Assembly: GCA_017998095.1 (NCBI GenBank)
Contig: JAGODU010000038.1
Location: forward strand, 1 to 27,456
Reading direction: 5' to 3'
Length of the DNA stretch: 27,456 bases
Source: Prolixibacteraceae bacterium
GTDB taxonomy: Bacteria; Bacteroidota; Bacteroidia; Bacteroidales; Prolixibacteraceae
Each line of letters opens with the position of its first letter. Positions within the stretch are counted from its first letter, which is position 1. This document shows, piece after piece, positions 7,177 through 15,762 of this stretch. The notes under the pieces were generated by a model. It was not told the DNA's origin. It did no database searches and worked only from the letters and a program-made list of their open reading frames with translations. A program made the translations under genes and the position numbers.

Positions 7177-8178
7177 TTAAAATTGTTTTAAAAATGGGGT
7201 GTATGCAGGTTCATCTAACAAGGTTTTCATCTCATCATCTATTTTGAAAAGTGTAATTGAAAATCCACTCATCTCCATGGATGTTGCAAATTCACCGATA
7301 TACGCCTTGTGTACATTAAAAAGATTATGGACAAGGATTTCATAAACTTTTCTATATACGATATAAAGCTCTTCAGAAGGTGTAGCTCCCAAGCCATTGA
7401 TCAATACAGCAAAGGAGTCACCAGATTTGGGCTTAAGCTCGTCTAGAATTGTATTAATCATTTTTGTCGTAATTGTATCTGCATTCTGTAGTTTTTCCCT
7501 GCTTATACCACGTTCGCCATGCAACCCCATTCCTATCTCCATTTCGTCGCTTCCTATTGAAAAAGTTGGGTTTCCAATACGAGGTACAGTACAAGGGGAT
7601 AAAGCTACTCCAATACTTCGAATATTATCTAATGCCTTTTCTGTCACAGAAACAACTTCTTCAAGGGAACCACCTTTTGCTGCTTTTGCCCCGGCAATTT
7701 TAAATGCAAATGCCATACCTGCAATACCTCTTCTTTGTTTTGCATTCGAAACAGGTGCTGATGCTACGTCATCAGCAACTAGTATTGTTTTTACCGTAAT
7801 GCCTTCCATTTCGGCTAATTCTGCTGCCATATCAAAGTTCATTACATCTCCACCATAATTACCGTATATGTATAATACACCTTTTTTACCATTAATCTTA
7901 CGGGTAACTTCGAGCATTTGTTCAGCATTTGGTGAAGCAAAGATATCACCAACGGCAACGCCATCGAGTAATCCTTTTCCAACATAACCTATAAAAAGAG
8001 GTAAGTGACCTGACCCACCACCTGTAGCTATCGCTACTTTCTCCGATACTGGTGCATCAGCACGAACTATACAATGAAGGTCTCCGCCAATACATACAAG
8101 ACTGTCAGGGTGTGCTTTTAATACGCCTTCGAGCATTTCATTGACATAATTTTCCGGATTATTAAGAATCTTTTTCAT
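7177..8178 (-). CDS. dhaK: Dihydroxyacetone kinase subunit DhaK (substrate-binding)
   Basis: A 333-residue DhaK subunit that binds a short-chain ketose covalently as a hemiaminal and presents it to DhaL. Visible signatures are ATGGGSGHLPLFIGYVG (residues 51-67, His58), GDIFASP, IYGNYGGDVMNFDMA with the general-base Asp111, DDVASAP, KQRRGIAGM, and GMGLHGERG with the substrate-binding His220. The length is normal for the family. It is the first gene of a minus-strand operon dhaK-dhaL-NHL, divergent from the E2-E1 genes across a 523-bp intergenic region that contains a motif shared with the fecR upstream region. DhaK homologues also act on L-erythrulose and other ketoses, so DHA itself is not assured. 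Confidence 0.93.
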   Translation of the reverse strand: MKKILNNPENYVNEMLEGVLKAHPDSLVCIGGDLHCIVRADAPVSEKVAIATGGGSGHLPLFIGYVGKGLLDGVAVGDIFASPNAEQMLEVTRKINGKKGVLYIYGNYGGDVMNFDMAAELAEMEGITVKTILVADDVASAPVSNAKQRRGIAGMAFAFKIAGAKAAKGGSLEEVVSVTEKALDNIRSIGVALSPCTVPRIGNPTFSIGSDEMEIGMGLHGERGISREKLQNADTITTKMINTILDELKPKSGDSFAVLINGLGATPSEELYIVYRKVYEILVHNLFNVHKAYIGEFATSMEMSGFSITLFKIDDEMKTLLDEPAYTPFLKQF

Positions 8179-8701
8179 CTTTTATTGTTTGTTTAAAAAT
8201 ATTATTCTGTTGGTCAATTAAGATAATACGCAAACGATTTTTAGCTTTGATTAAAAGACTTAAATTTTTTATTTCCGTATGACTTATATATCCATGAAGT
8301 TCTCAGAATACCTACTCTTGATTTTGTTTTTTGTTCTTAAGAAAATGATTGATCATTACCTCGTTAATAATCAATGAATTGAAGTTGTGGGTTCAAAACC
8401 TAGAATTTTAATTTCATTTTTTCTTCTAAAAGTCACTATAACCCAAGATAAGTCAAAAAAATAATCGATACTGTCAAAGAATTCTCCGCTTAGACACATA
8501 TATGAATTTTGAAAGTATTAGTAATCTACCAGTTAATAAAAAAACAGCTTTTTCTAAAAGAAAAAAACCATTCAAAGTAAGTATTCAGCTATTCCTAAGG
8601 ATATATAGTTTATAGATATATAAGATTAAAAGAAAGTTACTCTACTTATTAAATAATGAGCAAAATACCTAAATATACTAATTAAAATTTTAACTAAAAC
8701 A
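8179..8701. promoter_or_regulatory. Divergent dhaK / E2 intergenic region
   Basis: These 523 bp of very AT-rich DNA separate dhaK (minus) from the E2 gene (plus), so both promoters should lie here. No exact TAnnTTTG -7 element was found for either gene. It contains the bipartite motif at 8287-8318 and ACGCAAACG at 8227-8235, which resembles one half of a LacI-type operator. A 37-codon ATG frame at 8502 is low-complexity and not called. Confidence 0.55.
8287..8318. promoter_or_regulatory. Bipartite 32-bp motif, copy 1 (dhaK/E2 region)
   Basis: TATATCCATGAA and AATACCTACTCT are separated by eight variable bases. Exactly the same two 12-mers with the same spacing occur at 26331-26362 upstream of fecR. 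On the minus strand the halves read as loose direct repeats (TAGGTAT, TGGATAT) 20 bp apart, a layout used by AraC-type regulators. The position is 109 bp upstream of dhaK and 384 bp upstream of the E2 gene. A role as shared operator is inference. Confidence 0.6.
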
Positions 8702-10027
8702 ATGGCAATACCTGTTATCATGCCCTGCCAGGGACAGTCTGTGGAAACTTGTATCATTGGTGAATGGTACTATAAGAAAGGTGATTATGTTACAGAAGGC
8801 GAAATCATTCTATCATATGAAACCGATAAAGCAACATTTGATCTTGTTTCACCCGCTACTGGAATAATCCTTGATATTTTTTATGAACTAGGGGAGGAAG
8901 TTCCCGTGCTGACCAATATTGCCGTTATTGGTCAGCCAGGTGAACCTATAGATGCGTTCATCCCTGGAAAAACTCCTATGACTTCTGTTGTATCCACAGG
9001 AATATCTGCTCCTGAAGAATCACACAATTTTTCTGATATGCAAAATGACAATGAACAAACTCTTAATGTTGGTGACAATACGGAAAAAATAAAAATTTCC
9101 CCACGGGCTAAGAAACTTGCTGCAAAGTTGAATATCCCTGTATCACAGATAATAGGGACAGGCCCAATGGGCAAAATAGTTGAAATAGATGTAGAAAATG
9201 CAGCAGCCAGTTTTCAGAAAGCAAAGTTGGATTCTGAAGTATCCAAGAATGAAGTTAGAAGATTTGGACAAGAGTCAAAGGAAAACGTCAAAGAATTAAA
9301 AACGGGTAATCAATTAAACGAGAAAGTCCATGATGAAAATGGATATTTCATCAAAAAAATAACCAATGTACGAAGGATTATTGCTGAAAATATGCATTCA
9401 TCTCTCAAGAACTCAGCTCAGCTTACACACCACACTAGTGCAGATGCGAGAAAAATCATGGAGAACAGAAAAATTTTCAAAGCTGATTCGGGAAAAAGTG
9501 AAAATATAACCATCAACGATATGGTATGCTATGCTGTGATAAAAGCATTGAAAACCCAACCTGAGATCAACTGTCATTTTTTGGGTAACAGCATCAAAAC
9601 TTTTACTCAAATTCACTTGGGCATAGCCGTAAATACTGAACGTGGACTCATGGTTCCATCCTTGAAAAACGCTGATGATTATTCATTGTCTGAGCTATCC
9701 AAGGCACTGAAGTTACTTGCAGACCGATGCAGAAAAGGCAATATTGACCCTGAATTACTTACTGGAGATGCTGCTTCTTTTACAGTTTCTAATCTGGGAT
9801 TTTATGGGGTCGAGATGTTCACCCCAGTGTTACACCTACCTCAGGCAGGTATTTTGGGAATTAATACAATTATTAACCGGCCTGAGGTGCTAAGTGATGG
9901 TTCAATAGGAGCTATCCCGGTTATAGGTTTATCATTAACCTATGATCATAGAGCTCTCGATGGTGCAACAGCATCTACCTTCCTCAAAGAAGTAAAGAAT
10001 CAGATTGAAATGTTTGATCTTAAGTAG
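8702..10027 (+). CDS. Dihydrolipoamide acyltransferase, E2 of a 2-oxoacid dehydrogenase complex
   Basis: This 441-residue E2 transfers an acyl group from lipoyl-lysine to CoA. Domains in order: a single lipoyl domain (about 1-78) with the lipoylated Lys43 in SYETDKATF; an acidic linker; a peripheral-subunit-binding domain (about 131-167) with ISPRAKKLAAKLNIPVSQI and GTGPMGKI; a second linker; and a catalytic domain (about 215-441) with RRIIAENM, FTVSNLGFYGVEMFTPV and the active-site DHRALDG (His416, Asp420). It is paired with the fused E1 downstream, after a 229-bp gap that holds a decayed fragment. No E3 (dihydrolipoamide dehydrogenase) is in the window, so the complex must borrow one. The acyl specificity (pyruvate, branched-chain or acetoin-type) cannot be decided here. 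Confidence 0.93.
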   Translation: MAIPVIMPCQGQSVETCIIGEWYYKKGDYVTEGEIILSYETDKATFDLVSPATGIILDIFYELGEEVPVLTNIAVIGQPGEPIDAFIPGKTPMTSVVSTGISAPEESHNFSDMQNDNEQTLNVGDNTEKIKISPRAKKLAAKLNIPVSQIIGTGPMGKIVEIDVENAAASFQKAKLDSEVSKNEVRRFGQESKENVKELKTGNQLNEKVHDENGYFIKKITNVRRIIAENMHSSLKNSAQLTHHTSADARKIMENRKIFKADSGKSENITINDMVCYAVIKALKTQPEINCHFLGNSIKTFTQIHLGIAVNTERGLMVPSLKNADDYSLSELSKALKLLADRCRKGNIDPELLTGDAASFTVSNLGFYGVEMFTPVLHLPQAGILGINTIINRPEVLSDGSIGAIPVIGLSLTYDHRALDGATASTFLKEVKNQIEMFDLK

Positions 10028-10060
10028 GTTTAATATAAGCCATTGATAGAATAAACGGAG

Positions 10061-10235
10061 ATGTTTGTCGATAATTGGTTTAGGGATAATAAAGAGGATG
10101 TGAAAATTCTTAAGAAGGATTATTTTTTGAAAAATCGGATTCTGGTTCTGGCCTGGCGAAGGAGTGATCAACGACACAGAAGACCACGCAGACGAATGGA
10201 TTTCGAGCATATATGAAGTTTATCGATTTAAGTAA
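10061..10235 (+). pseudogene. Frameshifted protein fragment between the E2 and E1 genes
   Basis: Frame 1 from the ATG at 10061 reads MFVDNWFRDNKEDVKILKKD and then YFLKN. Near 10136 a +1 shift gives GFWFWPGEGVINDTEDHADE and then WISSIYEVYRFK, ending at TAA (10233-10235). Both pieces look like real protein sequence and join at a T6/A5 homopolymer run, which suggests one ancestral frame broken by slippage. Without the shift, frame 1 continues into arginine-rich residues and stops at a TGA near 10215. The family is not recognised. It may be the C-terminus of a former gene inserted between E2 and E1. Confidence 0.35.
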
Positions 10236-10256
10236 AACCATTTAATATTAACAACG

Positions 10257-12725
10257 ATGCCAAAATCATTATTTATCGACCCGGATATTGTCAGACAAAA
10301 GGGAGAAATAACCTTCAATACTATTCCGGTTAATCACTACCAAAAGACTATCGAAGAAGAAAAAATGAATTTTTCAACAGAGGATTTCATAAGAATCTTC
10401 AGAGATATGCAGTTGATACGTGAATTTGAGACGATGTTTTACCAGATTAAGGTGTTAGGAGGATATAATGGGGTATCTTATAATCATCCCGGTCCGGCTC
10501 ACTTTTGTATCGGACAGGAGGCGGCTGCTGTCGGAATGGCATACCATCTTACTGTTGATGATTATATTTTCGGTTCCCACAGAAGTCATGGAGAGATGCT
10601 TGCTAAAGGACTTTCTGCAATTAATCAACTGTCTGAAAATAATCTCATGAATATAATGATGAATTATTCAAATGGTGCTTTACTGAAAGTAGTTGAGAAT
10701 TATCAGAAAGGAACGGTTAAGGAACTAGCTATCGACTTTCTGTTATTCGGTACACTGGCTGAAATTTTTGGTAGGGAAATTGGTTTCAATAAAGGATTGT
10801 GTGGTTCCATGCATGCTTTTTTCCCTCCATTTGGTGTATATCCCAATAATGCTATTGTTGGTGGCTCAGCTGATATTGCTGTTGGCGCTGCCCTTTATAA
10901 AAAAGTCAATAAAAAATCTGGTATTGTGATAGCCAATATAGGTGATGCTGCAATAGGATGTGGTCCTGTATGGGAAGCGATCTGTTTTTCTACCATGGAT
11001 CAGTTTAAAACACTCTGGAAGGATCCTTACAATGGAGGACTTCCGGTCATTTTTAATATCATGAACAACCAATATGGTATGGGTAGTCAAGCTTGTGGAG
11101 AAACTTTGGGATTAGGTATCTTGGCTAGACTTGGAGCCGGGGTGAATCCAGAAATGATGCATGCCGAACGTGTCGATGGCTATAATCCCCTTGCAGTCAT
11201 CGACGCATTTAAACGCAAAAAAAAGATATTAGAAGAAAAAAACGGTCCTGTTTTGCTTGATACTCTAACGTATCGGCTCATTGGTCATTCTGCTTCAGAT
11301 GCATCTTCATACAGGACGAAAGAAGAACTTGATGCCTGGAAGAAACAGGATGCATTAATTTCTTACGGCACTCAACTGGTACAGGCAGGTATTGCTGATA
11401 AGGATCAGCTCGATCAGATCAGAGAGTGGACAAAGGATATCGTAATGAAGACTTTAAAACTTGCTTCAAACGATCAAATATCACCAAGATTGGATCTTGA
11501 CTCCAATCCTGAAGCAATTGGTAATGTCATGTTTTCTAATGAATCATGGGATAGGATGGGTGATGGAACGCCTGAAGTCCTCCTGTCTTATGAGGATAAT
11601 CCAAGGATCCAGCAAATCGATAAGAAAGAACGATTTGGTCTCGATAAAGATGGCAATCCTCTTTCCAGAGCCAAGGTTTATCAACTTCGAGATGGATTAT
11701 TCGAAGCAATCCTTGACAGGTTTTATAAAGATCCAACCATTATAGCATACGGTGAAGAAAACCGGGACTGGGGTGGCTCATTCGCTGTTTACCGTGGTTT
11801 GACAGAAGCGCTTCCCTATAATCGGCTTTTCAATACACCAATCTCTGAGGCTGCAATCGTTGGTACAGCAATAGGTTATGGGATGGCCGGAGGGAGAGTA
11901 CTAGTAGAAATAATGTATTCCGATTTTCTAGGACGTTGTGGGGACGAAGTTTTTAACCAATTACCCAAATGGCAAGCCATGAGTGGGAACACTCTAAAGA
12001 TGCCTGTAGTTATTAGGTTATCCGTTGGCATAAAATACGGTGCACAACATTCTCAGGACTGGTCAGCATTTGTTGCTCATGTACCCGGATTAAAGGTTGT
12101 TTTTCCGGTTACACCTTATGATGCAAAAGGATTGATGAATTCTTCTTTACAAGGAACGGATCCGGTAGTGTTTTTCGAAAGCCAGAGAACATACGATATT
12201 GGAGAATGGTTCCATGAAGAAGGCGTCCCGGAGGGTTATTATGAGATACCTATCGGTGAACCAGATATTAAAAGGAAAGGGAATGATATTACCATTCTAA
12301 CAGTCGGACCAGCACTCTATACAGCACTGAATGCTTCAGATATTCTTGAAGAGAAATATGATTTATCTGCAGAGATAATAGATGCAAGGAGCCTCGTTCC
12401 ATTCAACTATGAACCTGTTATTGAATCACTGAAAAAAACAGGGAAAATACTTCTTGTAAGTGAAGCGACATCTAGGGGATCCTTCTTGAAAGAAATGGCA
12501 CAAACAATTACAGAACTCGCTTTTGATGAACTCGACGTTCCTCCGGTAGTTGTCGGTTCAAGGAATTGGATCGTCCCGGCTTATGAGATGGAAAGATACA
12601 TTTTTCCACAGGCTAGTTGGATACTGGATGCAATTCATGAAAAAATCATGCCACTGAAAGGACATCAGATGTCGAAAAATTATTCATACTCTGAACAAAT
12701 CCGACGGAATAGATTGGGAATATGA
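10257..12725 (+). CDS. Fused alpha/beta E1 of a 2-oxoacid (or acetoin-type) dehydrogenase
   Basis: An 822-residue thiamine-diphosphate enzyme that decarboxylates a 2-oxoacid and acylates the E2 lipoyl arm. The alpha half (about 40-400) shows [25 protein letters not shown], the ThDP/Mg motif from Gly229-Asp230 to Asn270-Asn271 (MNNQYGMG), and [20 protein letters not shown]. The beta half (about 470-810) shows [53 protein letters not shown] and [13 protein letters not shown]. Two unusual insertions lie in the alpha half: about 49 residues (119-167) between AKG and AEIFGRE, and a short KDPYNGG (255-261) before LPVIF. The ThDP motif reads GDA instead of the usual GDG. Fused E1 proteins are known in Bacteroidota. 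It follows the E2 gene. E1 sequence of this type cannot distinguish pyruvate, branched-chain or acetoin-like substrates. Confidence 0.92.
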   Translation: MPKSLFIDPDIVRQKGEITFNTIPVNHYQKTIEEEKMNFSTEDFIRIFRDMQLIREFETMFYQIKVLGGYNGVSYNHPGPAHFCIGQEAAAVGMAYHLTVDDYIFGSHRSHGEMLAKGLSAINQLSENNLMNIMMNYSNGALLKVVENYQKGTVKELAIDFLLFGTLAEIFGREIGFNKGLCGSMHAFFPPFGVYPNNAIVGGSADIAVGAALYKKVNKKSGIVIANIGDAAIGCGPVWEAICFSTMDQFKTLWKDPYNGGLPVIFNIMNNQYGMGSQACGETLGLGILARLGAGVNPEMMHAERVDGYNPLAVIDAFKRKKKILEEKNGPVLLDTLTYRLIGHSASDASSYRTKEELDAWKKQDALISYGTQLVQAGIADKDQLDQIREWTKDIVMKTLKLASNDQISPRLDLDSNPEAIGNVMFSNESWDRMGDGTPEVLLSYEDNPRIQQIDKKERFGLDKDGNPLSRAKVYQLRDGLFEAILDRFYKDPTIIAYGEENRDWGGSFAVYRGLTEALPYNRLFNTPISEAAIVGTAIGYGMAGGRVLVEIMYSDFLGRCGDEVFNQLPKWQAMSGNTLKMPVVIRLSVGIKYGAQHSQDWSAFVAHVPGLKVVFPVTPYDAKGLMNSSLQGTDPVVFFESQRTYDIGEWFHEEGVPEGYYEIPIGEPDIKRKGNDITILTVGPALYTALNASDILEEKYDLSAEIIDARSLVPFNYEPVIESLKKTGKILLVSEATSRGSFLKEMAQTITELAFDELDVPPVVVGSRNWIVPAYEMERYIFPQASWILDAIHEKIMPLKGHQMSKNYSYSEQIRRNRLGI

Positions 12726-13350
12726 AGGTTATGTTTAGTAGAAAGATTTACATTTGAGAAGAATTTCGAGTCTTAAACACCCTGTATATATTACTTAAAG
12801 CGAAGCGGCCTATTTACAGAAAAAACATCGTAACTTCAATGATGTCGGTTTGATATGCCACACCTGAAAAGCGAAGAATTCCATATAATTCGTTAGAACC
12901 GTGTGCATGAAGAACTAAACATCAAAGGATGTAATCTATCTGAAGCCTTTCAATCCGCTGGCAACCTGTGATATAGCTTTTTTTGCCAGTCGAGGTATGT
13001 GAAAGTGACGGACACCAGCATGCTTTTATAAACCCTACAGGTTTGGAGGAATCAATAACTACCTTGCAATAATTGACAGTTTTTCAGTTCTTTGCAATAG
13101 TAATATGCTTTATGGTAAATAGTTAAAAACTGCAACTGTCAAACTCGGGCGGTAACATTTCATTCTTGTGGGAAAGCTGTTTCCGCTTCTTCATTCAAAC
13201 GATTTAGACACTAAAACAATATTCCCAAATCAGGGAAACCAATATGTATCAGATCGGAAGGACACAAAGAAACAGTCTCTAATCTGAAATAATCGATGAA
13301 TCAATGGCTTTATCTTTTTATATTTCGAACTTACGTTAACCAAATAAATA
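12726..13350. other. Convergent gene-free region with one inverted repeat
   Basis: These 625 bp lie between the converging E1 (plus) and MFS (minus) genes. No open frame with protein-like composition was recognised and no clear intrinsic terminator with a T-run was seen. A 9-bp perfect inverted repeat (TTGACAGTT at 13073, AACTGTCAA at 13134) spans 70 bp, with TTGCAATA repeats near its left arm. It may be decayed mobile-element DNA. Confidence 0.4.
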
Positions 13351-14589
13351 TTAACTGACTTTTCTCGGCTTAACTGTTAAGAGTAATAGGGTTGCCAGGA
13401 AAATCATAATGGCAGCTATCTGGAATGTGACTGAAAGATCAATTTTCGAATCTCTTAATGCACCTCCTACTAGTACCATGCCTCCTGAAGCTATATAATT
13501 GAAAAAATTTAAAAATCCGTATCCAGTTGCAATGTATCGACTATCTACTACCTGACATAACACAGGCATGAGATTTGAATCTGTAAAACCTCGTGCCAGA
13601 CCGTAGAAAATCATTCCCAGAACAGATATTATAAAAATTTGTGTTGAGGACATCCAGAATAAAAAAGGAGCCCCAAGAATAAAACCAATTATCATTACAT
13701 ATAATCTTCCCCTTTCACTTTTGCTCGCTAAACGATCAGCAAGAATTCCACCAATAACTACTCCTGCAAATGATCCCGCTTGAATAAAACCTGTTGCAGT
13801 AATACCTGCCTGGCCGAGGCTTAAATTAAAATGATCTTTTAAAAAAGTTGGAAACCACCCCCAAACGAGCCAGCTAACCATACCATAAATGCAAAAATAG
13901 ATTAATAATACATTATAAGATCTCACTCTAAAAAGTTCATTGAATGATCCTGAAATAGTAATATTCTTACTTAGTTTTGAAGGAGTATTGGAACCAATTT
14001 CTTCTTTATCCTTTTTTTTGTCTTTTAAAAAGATCAATAAAAATAATGAATAAAATATCCCGAACACGCCAAAAATCTGAAAGCCATATCGCCAACCCCA
14101 CAGCTCTGCAATATAACCTCCTAATCCGGCAATGAAAACACCTGCATATAATCCAGTCATATGTAATCCGGTAGCTAAAGATCTTGTACGATCTCTGTGA
14201 TATTCTGTAATTAAAGCTAGACCAGCTGGGATATAACAAGCTTCACTGATACCCATACAAGTTCGGGCAATCAACATCTCATGGAACGATGATACAAATC
14301 CTGTCCATAAAGTAACTGCTGACCATACAAATATGCTGATAATAATCATCTTTTTCCGACTGAATTTGTCAGCAAGAAATCCACCAAATGGACTTAATAA
14401 CCCGTAAGACCAAAGGAATACAGAAGTTAACAATCCAAACTGAGCATCATTTAATGAAAAATCCGCTACGATTGGATCTCTCATTGTAGTGATCATAACA
14501 CGATCTAGATAATTTAGTAAAGCCACTACCCATAACATGGCTACTACAAGCCAAGAATAAGTGGTTGTTAGCGTTTTCGAATTTTTCAT
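13351..14589 (-). CDS. Major facilitator superfamily transporter (ACS-like)
   Basis: A 412-residue, twelve-helix inner-membrane permease. The first helix ends in NYLDRVMITT, typical of the anion:cation symporter and related sugar-acid branches. The loop 2-3 motif A is GGFLADKFSRKKMIII (about 69-84). Helix 4 contains RTCMGISEACYIPAGLALI, and the central loop is charged (KDKKKDKEEIGS). It is the last gene of the minus-strand run, 140 bp after the DapA-family gene, and probably carries a sugar acid, glycoside or hydrolysis product from the periplasm into the cytoplasm. The substrate cannot be assigned from sequence; organic acids are equally possible. Confidence 0.88.
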   Translation of the reverse strand: MKNSKTLTTTYSWLVVAMLWVVALLNYLDRVMITTMRDPIVADFSLNDAQFGLLTSVFLWSYGLLSPFGGFLADKFSRKKMIIISIFVWSAVTLWTGFVSSFHEMLIARTCMGISEACYIPAGLALITEYHRDRTRSLATGLHMTGLYAGVFIAGLGGYIAELWGWRYGFQIFGVFGIFYSLFLLIFLKDKKKDKEEIGSNTPSKLSKNITISGSFNELFRVRSYNVLLIYFCIYGMVSWLVWGWFPTFLKDHFNLSLGQAGITATGFIQAGSFAGVVIGGILADRLASKSERGRLYVMIIGFILGAPFLFWMSSTQIFIISVLGMIFYGLARGFTDSNLMPVLCQVVDSRYIATGYGFLNFFNYIASGGMVLVGGALRDSKIDLSVTFQIAAIMIFLATLLLLTVKPRKVS

Positions 14590-14729
14590 TTATAAATTAA
14601 GGTTAAGTCGTAATAAAAGAAAATTAAAATAGTTTTTAAATGTTTATTCATAAACAATGGAATCGAACATATTTCTAACCTAATTTTCAAATCATGGATT
14701 AAAAGTTATTCAAGGAGATATAGATCTTT

Positions 14730-15644
14730 TTACATTAGGCTCTTATAATCCAATGCCTCTAAGTACTTTTTGACAGTTGCTTTATCTTTTTCATTTAGTT
14801 CGTGGAAAGGACTTGCTACGAAATCATTACATATCTCCATTAAAAACAAAGCACATTTTATTCCAGTTAAATGGCAGGAACTTGAGTTGCTGACATAATA
14901 GATTGAATGCCATAATTGCCTAATCTTTTCCTGAATCGGAACCAAGCGATTAAAATCCCTAGTTACTGCAGCTTCATACAGATCTACATATAATTTTGGA
15001 AACAGATTTGCTCCCCCATTGACACCCCCATGACCTCCCATAAGGATAGTTTCTGCAGTTATGATATCAGGTCCTACAAATAAGGAAAAGTTCTGATTAT
15101 CTTTCATTGTATGGATTAATGTTTGGAAATACACCGAATTGCCTGAACTATCCTTTAATCCAATGATCCTCTCATTTTTTGAAATCTCTCTAACTGAATC
15201 CGGCTCAAAAAAAACTTTGGTATGTTCAGGCATGTTATAAAGAATAAGGGGCAATGGCGATTGATTTGCAAGATCGTTAAAGTAACTGATTAGTTCAGAT
15301 TGACTGAGTTTAAAATAGAAAGGAGCAGAAGAGACTACGGCTTCTGCACCATATTTGGCAGCCTTTTCAGCCATTTTAATACTGTAAGTAAGAGAGGTGT
15401 CAGTTATTCCAACCAGAACTGGTATTCTCTTGGACACCTGCAAGCAGACTCTTTGAATCAAATCATAACGTAATTCATAACTCAAGTTGGTGCCTTCACC
15501 GGTTGTTCCCAGAATGAATAATCCATGCACTCCACCTGAAATGATGTGTTCAATTATACTCTCAAGACCTTTGATATCAAGAGTATTATTATCTACCAAC
15601 GGTGTGACCATTGGTGCAATAATACCATGAAGTTGATTTTTCAT
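14730..15644 (-). CDS. DapA-family aldolase/lyase (DHDPS/NAL superfamily)
   Basis: A 304-residue class I aldolase of the dihydrodipicolinate synthase / N-acetylneuraminate lyase superfamily, cytoplasmic, forming a Schiff base with a 2-oxoacid, usually pyruvate. Key residues are visible: FILGTTGEGTNLSYELR with Thr47-Thr48 (oxoacid carboxylate binding), Tyr136 in ILYNMPEHT (proton shuttle), and Lys164 in IIGLKDSSGN (Schiff base). The KDSSGN context is more like DHDPS or 2-keto-3-deoxy-sugar-acid aldolases than neuraminate lyase. Housekeeping lysine synthesis is unlikely because the gene sits in a catabolic cluster between an MFS transporter and secreted glycan-active propellers. A retro-aldol cleavage or dehydration of a deoxy-keto sugar acid is the likely role (inference). 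Confidence 0.9.
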   Translation of the reverse strand: MKNQLHGIIAPMVTPLVDNNTLDIKGLESIIEHIISGGVHGLFILGTTGEGTNLSYELRYDLIQRVCLQVSKRIPVLVGITDTSLTYSIKMAEKAAKYGAEAVVSSAPFYFKLSQSELISYFNDLANQSPLPLILYNMPEHTKVFFEPDSVREISKNERIIGLKDSSGNSVYFQTLIHTMKDNQNFSLFVGPDIITAETILMGGHGGVNGGANLFPKLYVDLYEAAVTRDFNRLVPIQEKIRQLWHSIYYVSNSSSCHLTGIKCALFLMEICNDFVASPFHELNEKDKATVKKYLEALDYKSLM

Positions 15645-15762
15645 AATCTATTATTAGATTGTTATTGTTATAAGTTTACTGTTTTTATGTTTTGGATTAT
15701 CCATATGCCTTTGGTATTCATAAAGACAAATACTTTTCATGTAACAGGCTAAAAATCAAGCA

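Noticed and set aside
7397..7858. 153-codon plus-strand frame opposite dhaK
   Set aside because: Antisense shadow of a well-conserved dhaK; composition follows the codon structure of that gene.
8389..8400. GGGTTCAAAACC, resembling a tRNA T-arm
   Set aside because: No acceptor, D or anticodon arm fits around it on either strand.
8502..8615. 37-codon frame upstream of the E2 gene
   Set aside because: Lysine-rich, low complexity, no ribosome-binding site; more likely leader DNA.
14730..15644. Neuraminate lyase (NanA) as a specific call for the DapA-family gene
   Set aside because: The KDSSGN and YNMPEH contexts fit other members of the superfamily better, and no other sialic acid genes are present.
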